A stretch of 57,256 nt of DNA from Ruminococcaceae bacterium YRB3002 (GTDB taxonomy: Bacteria > Bacillota > Clostridia > Saccharofermentanales > Saccharofermentanaceae), in contig FMTG01000016.1 in assembly GCA_900099715.1 (NCBI GenBank), positions 1 to 57,256 of the forward strand, written 5' to 3'. Below, piece after piece: positions 23,815 through 31,740 of this stretch (position 1 is its first letter; each line of letters begins with the position of its first letter). The translations under genes were made by a program, and so were the position numbers. The notes under the pieces were generated by a model that worked only from the letters and a program-made list of their open reading frames with translations, was not told where the DNA came from and did no database searches.

Positions 23815-26004
23815 CTAGAGGTGCATCACTCTCTCTGCGATCTCCTGGGTCCTGCCCTGGTTCCAGAACTGGGTGCCGATATAGCCGCATGTTCTTCTGG
23901 CAACGTTCATCTTGTTCTGATCCGTGTTGCCGCAGTTGGGGCATTTCCAGATGAGCTTGCCGTCTACTTTCTCGATAACGATCTCACCATCGAAGCCGCA
24001 GACCTGGCAATAGTCCGACTTGGTATTCAGCTCCGCATACATAATGTTGTCGTAAATGAACTGTATTACTGATATGACTGCAGGGATATTGTTCTGCATG
24101 TTGGGTACTTCCACATAGGAGATGGCACCGCCGGGTGACAGGCGCTGGAACTCCGACTCCAGTTTGAGCTTCTGGAAAGCATCTATCTCCTCGGTTACGT
24201 GAATGTGGTAGGAGTTTGTGATGTAATTCTTGTCGGTAACGCCTTCGATGATGCCGAACCTTCTCTGCAGGCACTTGGCAAACTTGTATGTTGTTGACTC
24301 GAGGGGCGTTCCGTAGATGGAGTAGTCAATGTGTTCTTCGGCCTTCCACTCAGCGCAGGCATCGTTCAGGCGCTGCATGACCTCAAGGCCGAAGCGGCGG
24401 CCTTCATCCTCGGTGAGTTTCTTGCCTGTAACTGCATATACGCATTCCCAGAGTCCCGCATAGCCGAGGGACAGGGTGGAATATCCGTTATAGAGGAGCT
24501 TGTTGATCGTCTCGCCCTTCTGAAGGCGGGCGAGGGCACCGTGCTGCCAGAGGATGGGAGCTGCATCGGACAACGTGCCCTTCAGCCTCTCGTGTCTCAG
24601 GCGGAGTGCCCTGTGGCAGAGGACGAGTCTCTCGTCAAGTGTCTCCCAGAAAGCAGCGACCTTGTCTGCCTTCTGTGACTGGCGTGCTGTGCATGCCACG
24701 TCAACGAGGTTCAGGGTAACGACGCCCTGATTGAACCTGCCGTAGTACTTGGGGTTGCCCTGTTCATCCACGTAAGGGGTGAGGAAGGATCTGCATCCCA
24801 TGCAGGTGTAGCATCGGCCGGTGCCTGTCTTGTCGACCTTGAGCTGGAGCATCACTTTCTCGGAGATGTAGTCAGGGACCATTCTCTTGGCGGTGCATTT
24901 TGCCGCGAGCTCCGTGAGGTAGTAGTAAGGGCGGTCGGGGGCGATATTGTCTTCCTCGAGCACGTAGATGAGCTTCGGGAAAGCAGGAGTCACGTAAACA
25001 CCCGCCTCGTTCTTGACGCCCTGGATGCGCTGCTTCAGGATCTCCTCGATGATGAGGGCCAGGTCGGCCTTGAGCTGAGGGTCTTTGGCCTCGTTCAGAT
25101 ACATGAATATGGTGATGAAGGGCGCCTGACCGTTGGTGGTCAGGAGCGTAATGACCTGGTACTGGATGGTCTGGACGCCTCTGGAGATCTCCTCATGGAG
25201 ACGGCTGGCAACCATCTTCGACAGCATCTCATCGGTGAGCTCCACGCCCGCTTCCTTCATCTCCTCCTTCACATATCTGGTGATCTTCTCTCTCGATACC
25301 TGCACGAAAGGAGCGAGGTGCGTCAGCGATATGGACTGTCCGCCATACTGGTTGCTGGCCACCTGTGCGATTATCTGCGTGGAAATATTGCATGCGGTCG
25401 AGAACGACTTCGGCTTCTCGATCATTGTGCCCGAGATCACCGTTCCGTTCTGGAGCATGTCCTCGAGATTGACCAGGTCGCAGTTGTGCATCCTCTGCGC
25501 GTAGTAGTCTGAATCGTGAAAATGTATTATGCCGTTCTTGTGTGCCTCGACGATATCCTGGGGCAGAAGGAGCCTGCATGTCAGATCCTTGCTGACCTCG
25601 CCGGCCATATAGTCGCGCTGTACGCTGTTGACCGCGGGGTTCTTGTTGGAGTTCTCCTGCTTGACCTCCTCGTTGTTGCAGTCGATGAGGGACAGGATAG
25701 TATCGTCTGTTGTGTTTGCTCTCCTTACGAGGGTGCGGGTGTATCTGTAGGTGATGTAGAGCTTCGCGACCTCATAGGCGCCGTGAGCCATGATCTGCTT
25801 CTCCACCAGGTCCTGGATCTCCTCCACGGACATGGCGCGGCTTGCTTTCTCGCACTGCTTTGTAACGGAGTCGGCGATCCTCTCGATCTGGACCGCGGTC
25901 ATCCTCTCGTTCTCGTTGGCTGCATTGTTTGCCTTTGTGATGGCAGCAGTGATCTTGCTCTGATCGAAATCAACCTCAGCCTTATTACGCTTAATGATCT
26001 TCAT
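23815..26004 (-). CDS. nrdD: anaerobic (class III) ribonucleoside-triphosphate reductase
   Basis: 729 aa. An ATP-cone allosteric domain covers residues about 1-95 (MKIIKRNKAEVDFDQSKI). The catalytic ten-stranded barrel follows, with FHDSDYYAQRMHNC and TGRCYTCMGCRSF. A Zn site CQVCG...CPNCG is near the end, and RTCGYIG holds the radical Gly (G707). It reduces ribonucleotides without oxygen, using formate or a thiol system, after activation by NrdG. Two NrdR boxes upstream indicate control by dNTP status. The presence of this enzyme supports an anaerobic host. Confidence 0.95.
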   Translation of the reverse strand: MKIIKRNKAEVDFDQSKITAAITKANNAANENERMTAVQIERIADSVTKQCEKASRAMSVEEIQDLVEKQIMAHGAYEVAKLYITYRYTRTLVRRANTTDDTILSLIDCNNEEVKQENSNKNPAVNSVQRDYMAGEVSKDLTCRLLLPQDIVEAHKNGIIHFHDSDYYAQRMHNCDLVNLEDMLQNGTVISGTMIEKPKSFSTACNISTQIIAQVASNQYGGQSISLTHLAPFVQVSREKITRYVKEEMKEAGVELTDEMLSKMVASRLHEEISRGVQTIQYQVITLLTTNGQAPFITIFMYLNEAKDPQLKADLALIIEEILKQRIQGVKNEAGVYVTPAFPKLIYVLEEDNIAPDRPYYYLTELAAKCTAKRMVPDYISEKVMLQLKVDKTGTGRCYTCMGCRSFLTPYVDEQGNPKYYGRFNQGVVTLNLVDVACTARQSQKADKVAAFWETLDERLVLCHRALRLRHERLKGTLSDAAPILWQHGALARLQKGETINKLLYNGYSTLSLGYAGLWECVYAVTGKKLTEDEGRRFGLEVMQRLNDACAEWKAEEHIDYSIYGTPLESTTYKFAKCLQRRFGIIEGVTDKNYITNSYHIHVTEEIDAFQKLKLESEFQRLSPGGAISYVEVPNMQNNIPAVISVIQFIYDNIMYAELNTKSDYCQVCGFDGEIVIEKVDGKLIWKCPNCGNTDQNKMNVARRTCGYIGTQFWNQGRTQEIAERVMHL

Positions 26005-26124
26005 ATTCTTGTCCCCCTATCGCGAAAGGTCGTTCCTTAGGCGAATGAAATGATTGTACCACTACTTATGGGTATAGAAGCTCCCATTGTTTATCTTTTT
26101 TGCTCTTTGTTGTGACTCATTCTA

Positions 26125-26140
26125 ACACAATATATTGTGT
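26125..26140. promoter_or_regulatory. NrdR box 1
   Basis: ACACAATATATTGTGT is a perfect palindrome matching the NrdR consensus ACACwATATwkTGT. NrdR represses ribonucleotide reductase genes when dATP is plentiful. Confidence 0.9.
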
Positions 26141-26156
26141 GAATGTGGCATTCTGA

Positions 26157-26172
26157 CCACAATATATTGTGG
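26157..26172. promoter_or_regulatory. NrdR box 2
   Basis: CCACAATATATTGTGG lies exactly 32 bases from box 1, three helical turns, the spacing usual for paired NrdR sites on one face of the DNA. Confidence 0.9.
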
Positions 26173-26256
26173 TGTAATCTAATTGTCACATGTCTGTCAA
26201 AAAAGCCCTTCCGAGGTAATCTCTACGGGGCTTTGAGGCTTCTACGGGGAGGGCGC

Positions 26257-26338
26257 GGCGCCACAGACCGGTAACCGATTGCACAAATTTGGAAGGCTGG
26301 TTTTGTGCTGCCGGTACAAATGGGGCGCCGGTTTTTTC
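26257..26338 (+). other. nested three-stem hairpin followed by T-run
   Basis: GGCGCC (26257-26262) can pair with GGCGCC (26324-26329), ACCGG (26267-26271) with CCGGT (26311-26315) and GCACAAA (26281-26287) with TTTGTGC (26302-26308), all nested, followed by GGTTTTTT. It looks like a terminator or a small structured RNA, yet no plus-strand gene lies upstream of it. Confidence 0.5.
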
Positions 26339-26356
26339 GCGCGGCAAGATTATGGG

Positions 26357-26362
26357 TATAAT
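26357..26362 (+). promoter_or_regulatory. -10 box close to a start codon
   Basis: TATAAT ends seven bases before ATG 26370, so the transcript would start at or next to the A of ATG and be leaderless. No clear -35 was found. Confidence 0.45.
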
Positions 26363-26369
26363 CTTATTC

Positions 26370-27755
26370 ATGAGCACAGCGAAAACAACACAGAAGAACA
26401 ACAGACTGTCTTTCTTCGCGGCCGTCTGCTTTCTTGCGGTGGGCATGCTCTGCCTGCTCAAGTCGATGACCCTGGACCGCAACGTCACGTGGAACGAAGA
26501 CCTCCGCACATTCTATTGGGGGCTTACTATGTGTTTCGTGCTGTGGGGCGCGCTGACCCTGGCGGGGAAGAGAACGGTTACTCTCATTCTGCCGCCGGTC
26601 GTGGGTCACATGACGATCGCTCTGATCGTTGTTTTTGGACATGGGACGGGTGTATTGTTTCTTATTCAGTTTATTGTGGCGATCGCTGTGCCGGTGCTTG
26701 TCGGCTTTTACAACACGCTGGAGATATTCGGCAGGATCGGCCGTAAGGCTGTGGTGGCGACGAGACTGATCTGGCTGGCACTGGCGGCCTTCTTTCTGGT
26801 GTTCAGTGTCATAATCGGATTTACCCGCAATATCTCGATGGCCTGCATGTATCTGTTTTTCTTCATATCGGCCCATCTTATCACGATGCCGTGCACCATC
26901 AGGGCGCTTAGGATATTCATGCCTCTCTCTCGTGGCGTGTTCTGGCTGCCCGGTGTGATGGCGCTGGTATTCAGCGTGAATTTCTTCAGTGAGGACAGCT
27001 ACGCGTCCGTGTGGCTGAATCTTCTTACCTGTGTCTCGCCGGTTCTCGTAGGGGCAGGAGCTCTGTGCTTCGGAATATGGATGACCGGTGTAGTGCGTGA
27101 GGATGAGGGCAGGACGGATCTGAAGTTCAGAATTACTTTTGCTCTGGTCGCTGTTCTTCTGACCAGTGTGTCATATTTTCTGTTCTGGAGCGTGCGTGAC
27201 AAGGATCTCAAGGTGCGCCAGGACAGGGCGGTGTCGGCGTTCAGGACGCAGGTGCTGAACAGGGATGAATATAATTGGAATGAGATGGAAGGGGATGAAT
27301 TCTATGTCCCGCGGGACAGGATCTCCTACAATATCGCGTATGCGGATCCGGAAGGAATGCCGGTCCTGTTCCTGAGGTGCGACAGTGCTGCGGGGGGTGA
27401 CTACCATCGAGTTGTCCTTTACGACGAGCAGACGGGCGTTGTCAGACAGGTTTTCGGGAAAGAGATCTATTCCAACCTGGTCGGTTATCAGCCGGTTGAT
27501 GAGGAACACAGATATCCGATCGTGATCTTTGTCTGTGGAAGCATGGGTGACCACAGGGAGTATGTCTGTCAGGTGATCGGGAGCGAGATGACCGTTCTCG
27601 GATCATGCAATGATTATTCCATGTCACCCAGGCCGGATCTTCCAAACGAGTATACGTGGAACGGCCGCACCGTTGATGAGGAGGAATACCTCAGTGAGCA
27701 CAGCAAGGCGGTCGATGAGAGCAAGCTCGTAGAGGTTGAGTGGAATCATTGGTAA
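26370..27755 (+). CDS. multi-pass membrane protein with C-terminal extracytoplasmic domain
   Basis: 461 aa from ATG 26370 (MSTAKTTQKNNRLSFF). In-frame starts upstream (TTG 26289, ATG 26349) would lie inside the hairpin or before the -10. About nine hydrophobic segments fill residues 15-295, then a soluble domain (about 300-461) that begins VRQDRAVSAFRTQVLNRDEY and is acidic. No family recognised; the last part resembles unassigned Clostridia surface domains. It stands alone, with a repeat-filled kilobase behind it. Confidence 0.7.
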   Translation: MSTAKTTQKNNRLSFFAAVCFLAVGMLCLLKSMTLDRNVTWNEDLRTFYWGLTMCFVLWGALTLAGKRTVTLILPPVVGHMTIALIVVFGHGTGVLFLIQFIVAIAVPVLVGFYNTLEIFGRIGRKAVVATRLIWLALAAFFLVFSVIIGFTRNISMACMYLFFFISAHLITMPCTIRALRIFMPLSRGVFWLPGVMALVFSVNFFSEDSYASVWLNLLTCVSPVLVGAGALCFGIWMTGVVREDEGRTDLKFRITFALVAVLLTSVSYFLFWSVRDKDLKVRQDRAVSAFRTQVLNRDEYNWNEMEGDEFYVPRDRISYNIAYADPEGMPVLFLRCDSAAGGDYHRVVLYDEQTGVVRQVFGKEIYSNLVGYQPVDEEHRYPIVIFVCGSMGDHREYVCQVIGSEMTVLGSCNDYSMSPRPDLPNEYTWNGRTVDEEEYLSEHSKAVDESKLVEVEWNHW

Positions 27756-27777
27756 AATGGGCTCGCGACCGCTTGCC

Positions 27778-27821
27778 CGCTTCAGTCCTCGTCGCTTCGC
27801 TCCTGCGGTAAGTCCGCTCGC
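27778..27821 (+). repeat. 44-bp direct repeat, copy 1
   Basis: CGCTTCAGTCCTCGTCGCTT and the following 24 bases recur exactly at 28404-28447, inside GC-rich islands flanking the A/T-rich arrays. Confidence 0.8.
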
Positions 27822-27908
27822 AAGGGCAGCGCTCGCCCTTCGGGAATAACTGCGGCGCAAAATGTGCGTCCTCGCTTGACAACTGAACGGCTTTTTACCA
27901 TGTTTTAC

Positions 27909-27931
27909 ATGTGACAGTGGGACAGGTCTCC
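27909..27931 (+). repeat. REP-like motif, second copy
   Basis: ATGTGACA followed by GTGGGACAGGTCTCC matches 23646-23668 read on the other strand, with one difference. Confidence 0.55.
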
Positions 27932-27940
27932 CACAATAAA

Positions 27941-28054
27941 AATTCCACTAACCGTTCCATTAAAAGACGCTTTCAAATCAAAAAAGTGGAATTATTAACA
28001 AAATTCCATCATCCGTTCCACTTTAGGGGCATTTCAAATCAAAAAAGTGGAATC
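27941..28054. repeat. 61-nt-period hairpin array B, two units
   Basis: Units begin at 27941 and 28002. AATTCCAC at positions 1-8 pairs with GTGGAATT at 46-53, and TTCCA recurs in the same orientation at positions 15-19. Unit 1 aligns without gaps to array A (44 of 61 positions), with the stem word changed throughout. Confidence 0.85.
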
Positions 28055-28113
28055 TGAGCCTTAGTCACTCCCCGAGTGGCAAGTGTCATTTACCCAAACT
28101 GCCGGACAACAAA

Positions 28114-28230
28114 AATACCCGCACCCGTACCCTCAAAACATCATTTCAAACGTAAAACGGGGTATTATCAACAAAATACCCTCAACTATACCCTTAAACA
28201 ACCGTTTCAAACGTAAAAAAGGGAATTTTA
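28114..28230. repeat. 61-nt-period hairpin array A2, two units
   Basis: Units begin at 28114 and 28175 and use the same AATACCC/GGGTATT word as array A, 13 kb away. The second unit is decayed at its closing arm (GGGAATT). Confidence 0.8.
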
Positions 28231-28403
28231 TATCCATTTCACAATTATTTGGATTTGGGTCCATGCTATTCGACTCAAATCAAAAATATTCAAATAAAGG
28301 TCCATAGTTCATGCGGTGTATGCTAACGAACGATCTTTTTAACTCCATTTCGCGAAAAAAACGACTTTGGCGTAAACCTACCACAGGCTCTCGACCGAAC
28401 GCT

Positions 28404-28447
28404 CGCTTCAGTCCTCGTCGCTTCGCTCCTGCGGTAAGTCCGCTCGC
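28404..28447 (+). repeat. 44-bp direct repeat, copy 2
   Basis: Exact copy of 27778-27821, 626 bases downstream, just before the four-unit hairpin array. Confidence 0.8.
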
Positions 28448-28458
28448 GTTGGCCGCTT

Positions 28459-28649
28459 GTATGTCAAAAGTCGGTTTTTAGAAGTTTGACATACAAAATC
28501 ACATGAAAATGTATGTCAAAGTTGGATTTTCGAGAGTTTGACATACAAAATCTTAATATCTGTATGTCAAATTTCATTTTTCCAACATTTGACATACAAA
28601 ACGGCCCATTTTAGTATGTCAAATATCGATTTTTAGAACTTTGACATAC
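28459..28649. repeat. four-unit perfect hairpin array (stem GTATGTCAAA, 16-nt loops)
   Basis: Units at 28459-28494, 28511-28546, 28562-28597 and 28614-28649. In each, GTATGTCAAA and TTTGACATAC form a perfect 10-bp stem around a loop of exactly 16 bases. Loop sequences differ except for a central T-run; the 15- or 16-base links begin AAAA. No -35/-10 or ORF is associated. Confidence 0.9.
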
Positions 28650-28690
28650 AAGAGCAGATCCGGCAGGGAAATGCGAAGCGAGGAAGGACA

Positions 28691-28730
28691 ATTGTCCCGC
28701 ACCTTTGGAGACTGCGACGTGCGGGACAAT
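28691..28730. repeat. 12-bp stem, 16-nt loop hairpin behind the MFS gene
   Basis: ATTGTCCCGCAC and GTGCGGGACAAT pair perfectly around 16 bases, the same loop length as in the neighbouring four-unit array. It lies 18 bases past the MFS gene stop and may end its transcript, though no T-run follows. Confidence 0.65.
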
Positions 28731-28748
28731 TCTGTTCTTCCGAGCTAT

Positions 28749-29855
28749 TCACATCTGAAGCCCGAACACCCAGCCCGCCAGCGGGCTCAGCACGATCATC
28801 ACTGCAGAGAAACAGAACGAGCTCACAGAGATCAGAGTGGCGCGCTGGGCTGACGGGATCATGTTGTTGAGCTCGATGTCAGCCCTTATCTGGATCATGT
28901 CATCTGCGAACGCTGCCAGGAATCCGCCCATTGTCATGACAAGCGGAACAGATGTGAAAGACGCCATAAAGCCTGCCACGACCATAACAAGGCACAGTGC
29001 GAACAGCCTCCCGAACTTCCACTTACGTACTCGCGATGAAGCTCGGGCACCGATAACTCCGCCCATGGACATGATGAACAGCAGAGGCCCGAGCAGAAGG
29101 TCGGTAACTCCCGCCAGCGGGAGCCTTGCCTGCAGGAAGAACAGCAGAAGTATATCTACCGCACCGACGATGCAGTTGCGGAGTATCAGCAGGGCGGCAC
29201 GTCTGTTGCCGCGCATAAAAGATACACTCTCGATGACTGTTGATCTGAACCTCTGAGCCACTGATATGTGGCGGCGTGAAGTGATCACGTTGTTCTCGCG
29301 AAGTCCGAGGACTACTACGAACTGGACAGTCGCGATCAGAACGCTAAGCAGCTGTGACATGGTGTTGCCGATCATGACAGCGATGCCTGCGGCCAGGGTG
29401 GCGGCGCCGTTGGCGATGCGGTAGATTATGGTCTGGTTCGATATGTACCTGTCGTAATCGGGTGTGCGGTCCGCCTCGGCCAGGGTGTCATATGCCAGTG
29501 CGCTGTCGGAGCCTGTGAAGAAGTTGTAGGACAGTGCAGAGAAAGCGATGCTCACGAGGACTCCGGTAAAGGAATCCCAGTAGGCCCTTGTCAGGGCGCT
29601 GAGGATGGTGGCGAGGCAGGACATCATGAGGCTTCTTTTGCGCCCGAAGACATCGGCGAACACGCCTGACGGGATCTCGCAGGTGATGCTTACAAGATGA
29701 AATACCGTCTCGGCGATGCCCACCTGGATCAGGGAGTATCCCTGGGAGACCAGGAGCAGCACCCAGGCGGCGCCGGCTATCGATATGTTGCCGAGGGCGT
29801 TGAAGGCGTATAGCTTACGCAGTTGTGACTTGTAGTTTAAGTTATGGACAGACAT
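28749..29855 (-). CDS. MFS-family transporter, probable drug exporter
   Basis: 368 aa, about ten to eleven hydrophobic helices, slightly short for the usual twelve-helix 390-420 aa. The MFS motif A-like loop is GVFADVFGRKRSLMMS (residues about 64-79). AAAGGAG lies before the ATG. It resembles the MFS multidrug or macrolide efflux group in general pattern, but substrate cannot be read from sequence. A promoter and a 27-codon leader ORF lie upstream, suggesting induction by ribosome stalling. Confidence 0.82.
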   Translation of the reverse strand: MSVHNLNYKSQLRKLYAFNALGNISIAGAAWVLLLVSQGYSLIQVGIAETVFHLVSITCEIPSGVFADVFGRKRSLMMSCLATILSALTRAYWDSFTGVLVSIAFSALSYNFFTGSDSALAYDTLAEADRTPDYDRYISNQTIIYRIANGAATLAAGIAVMIGNTMSQLLSVLIATVQFVVVLGLRENNVITSRRHISVAQRFRSTVIESVSFMRGNRRAALLILRNCIVGAVDILLLFFLQARLPLAGVTDLLLGPLLFIMSMGGVIGARASSRVRKWKFGRLFALCLVMVVAGFMASFTSVPLVMTMGGFLAAFADDMIQIRADIELNNMIPSAQRATLISVSSFCFSAVMIVLSPLAGWVFGLQM

Positions 29856-29940
29856 AAAAAATCTCCTTTCGAATCTGAGAAATTACTCTCGATATCTGTG
29901 AGGAGAAAGAGCGCTTTTTCTGATATGAGAAAAGGGTTAT

Positions 29941-30024
29941 TTACCTGAAAAAGGGCGCACTTCCCCTACGGGAGACTTTGCAGAACCCGTTCATGAGCTG
30001 GATGTTGGGTGTGATCCAATACAT
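29941..30024 (-). CDS. 27-aa leader peptide upstream of the MFS gene
   Basis: AAAGGAG (30032-30038 on the plus strand as CTCCTTT) lies seven bases before ATG 30024. The peptide begins MYWITPNIQLMNGFCK and ends SAPFFR. It is the first ORF behind a near-consensus promoter and ends about 85 bases before the transporter start. Its size, strong site and position fit a regulatory leader peptide of an efflux gene; a free microprotein is the alternative. Confidence 0.6.
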   Translation of the reverse strand: MYWITPNIQLMNGFCKVSRRGSAPFFR

Positions 30025-30063
30025 GTGTGCGCTCCTTTCGCGATGTTGTAATGATATGCGGTG

Positions 30064-30092
30064 ATTATACCTGCGGACAGCGTATGCGTCAA
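30064..30092 (-). promoter_or_regulatory. promoter of leader peptide and MFS gene
   Basis: On the minus strand TTGACG (30087-30092), a 17-base spacer and TATAAT (30064-30069). It overlaps the stop codon of the Sel1-type gene upstream. Confidence 0.8.
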
Positions 30093-31729
30093 TGACCGTC
30101 TCGATGACCGTAACGCTTGTAGACGATCTCGCTGGCTTCAATGGAGTAGAGGAGATTTCCCTCGCGGCAGAAATCCATGACGAAGCCGTCTCCCAGGACT
30201 GATTCCCTTACCTGTATCTTGTCGATGGCGAAGGTCAGACTGCCGCCAACCTCGGGAGGGTAGTATTCGGCTACATCGGCAAGCTTGAAGCTGATGTGGT
30301 CTGTGAGTACACACTCGTTGAACCAGGGCTGGACCATCAGGGCTTTAGATGTGCCGCCGTAAGAGGAGGGACGGAGCTTTACGGTGAAACCCACGTTGCC
30401 GTTCTTGTAGTACTTGATGGTGACGTCGCAGAGGGAGCTCGAGTGTCTGCTGCTGTTGATGAACAGCATCGCGTATATGGGATTGAAGCTGTGATATACG
30501 CGCTTGTCGGTGGTTGGCTGTCCCTCGGAGACGCGGGCAAGCATCTCGTTGATGTTGTCCCTGACCTTCTCGTCGCCGTATGCGTAATCGTGCTCTATGC
30601 GCATGTCGATTGCCAGCCTGGCGATGAGGAGATAGCATTTGGCCAGCTCCAGTGATCCTTTAGAGGCGGCGGGGTCGATCTCGTTCATGCTTATGTCGCG
30701 GTGGAGCTTGCCCATCCTGAATGCCACGTCCGCCAGATCGCAGCCGTAATCGCCGCCCTCGAACTGAACCTTTGTGTCAGAATAGAGATTCTGGATCATG
30801 CTCCTGGCCAGGTTGTTGTTGCGGGCCACATACTGCCCCTTGGCAAACATATCGGCGAGCTTGTACTTGGACTCCACTATCCCGTAGGTGGAACCGATGG
30901 AGAAATAGAAGAATGCCTTCTCATAATCGGGTTTTCCGTCAGGATCGAGCCTGCCGTAGTAGTAGATGTATCCCAGCGTGTTTGCCGCCTGTCCGAAGCT
31001 GTGTTCGCGCCACAGAATATCAAGGAGCCTGGCGGATTCCTTCCAGTCACATTTATAGACAACATTGCCGCCGTAACAGGCATACGCCTTGATGCGGATC
31101 GCATTGGGATTGCCCAGTTCCACCAGCTCGTCCGTAAACCTGCGCCACAGACGTCTCGTATCGTCGTCGCTGTCCTTGAGCAACACCTCGTTGTCGTACT
31201 GCATTATGAAGCGCTCTCTGATGCGTTCGGAATAATGCCTCTTGTCGACAGGCAGTTCTTCCTCCTCCTCGAAAGCCTCGATCTCCCGGATTATCGCATC
31301 TACATCAAGATACTCCACCACGGGTGCGAAGGTTACCCTGCCGTAGTCTGAATTGCTGTAATCCGCCAGCAGGTCCAGCACGTAAACGAGCATGTCATCC
31401 TCGGTAACGGGGAGGATGGGTTCGACCTGTCCCATGCCGCCGGAGGATGTGTCGCTGAAGATATTGCGGATCATGAGGGCCTCATCGCACTTGAGGATAA
31501 GGGGGAACCACCAGCCCAGGAGAAACTTGTCATTTGTCAGCTTGTCGTCGCGGACATACTCCAGCGCCTCCTTCACATCAGCGAGGGAGAGGGGGTATGT
31601 TCCTTCGAACTCCACGTCAGCCATGGGATCGGCGTCGCAGTCGGCAGCGATATCGTTCCAGTCGGCAGCGAATTTGGCGAAGTCCATGAGCTTATTGAGC
31701 GTGACAAAGATAGTGTTATCGTTATTCAT
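30089..31729 (-). CDS. Sel1/TPR-type repeat protein
   Basis: 546 aa, no signal or membrane segment, so cytosolic. Residues about 205-370 hold Sel1-like helical pairs (NTLGYIYYYGRLDPDGKPDYEK then AFFYFSIGSTYGIVESKYKL and ADMFAKGQYV). The N-terminal ~200 residues are acidic and unassigned; the C-terminal ~130 look beta-rich. Sel1 proteins act as scaffolds for protein contacts. It starts 11 bases after the SulP gene, so the two are probably cotranscribed. Confidence 0.75.
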   Translation of the reverse strand: MNNDNTIFVTLNKLMDFAKFAADWNDIAADCDADPMADVEFEGTYPLSLADVKEALEYVRDDKLTNDKFLLGWWFPLILKCDEALMIRNIFSDTSSGGMGQVEPILPVTEDDMLVYVLDLLADYSNSDYGRVTFAPVVEYLDVDAIIREIEAFEEEEELPVDKRHYSERIRERFIMQYDNEVLLKDSDDDTRRLWRRFTDELVELGNPNAIRIKAYACYGGNVVYKCDWKESARLLDILWREHSFGQAANTLGYIYYYGRLDPDGKPDYEKAFFYFSIGSTYGIVESKYKLADMFAKGQYVARNNNLARSMIQNLYSDTKVQFEGGDYGCDLADVAFRMGKLHRDISMNEIDPAASKGSLELAKCYLLIARLAIDMRIEHDYAYGDEKVRDNINEMLARVSEGQPTTDKRVYHSFNPIYAMLFINSSRHSSSLCDVTIKYYKNGNVGFTVKLRPSSYGGTSKALMVQPWFNECVLTDHISFKLADVAEYYPPEVGGSLTFAIDKIQVRESVLGDGFVMDFCREGNLLYSIEASEIVYKRYGHRDGH

Positions 31730-31740
31730 AATAGCGGGTA

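Larger units (their letters stand above)
26005..26369. other. 365-bp divergent intergenic region between nrdD and a membrane-protein gene
   Basis: No gene seen. It holds the nrdD leader, a possible -10 TACAAT for nrdD (minus strand, 26053-26058), two NrdR boxes, a minus-strand hairpin AAAGCCC/GGGCTTT followed by a T-run (about 26197-26239) that may insulate nrdD from the right, a nested hairpin at 26257-26338, and the promoter of the gene at 26370. Confidence 0.6.
27756..28748. other. 993-bp non-coding repeat island
   Basis: No gene is supported; a 74-codon frame at 28083-28307 lies across the repeat array and has no ribosome site. It holds a 44-bp direct repeat pair, a REP-like motif, the 61-nt-period arrays B and A2, a possible decayed unit near 28231-28310, a four-unit hairpin array and a 12-bp stem next to the MFS gene end. 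Many arms are A/T-rich, unlike the flanking genes. Confidence 0.75.

Noticed and set aside
28083-28307. 74-codon plus-strand ORF in the repeat island
   Set aside because: It runs through the 61-nt array, lacks a ribosome site and has low-complexity composition.
28459-28649. Possible CRISPR array (regular stems and 15-16-base links)
   Set aside because: Links are too short, stems rather than full repeats are conserved, loops vary, and no cas gene is present.
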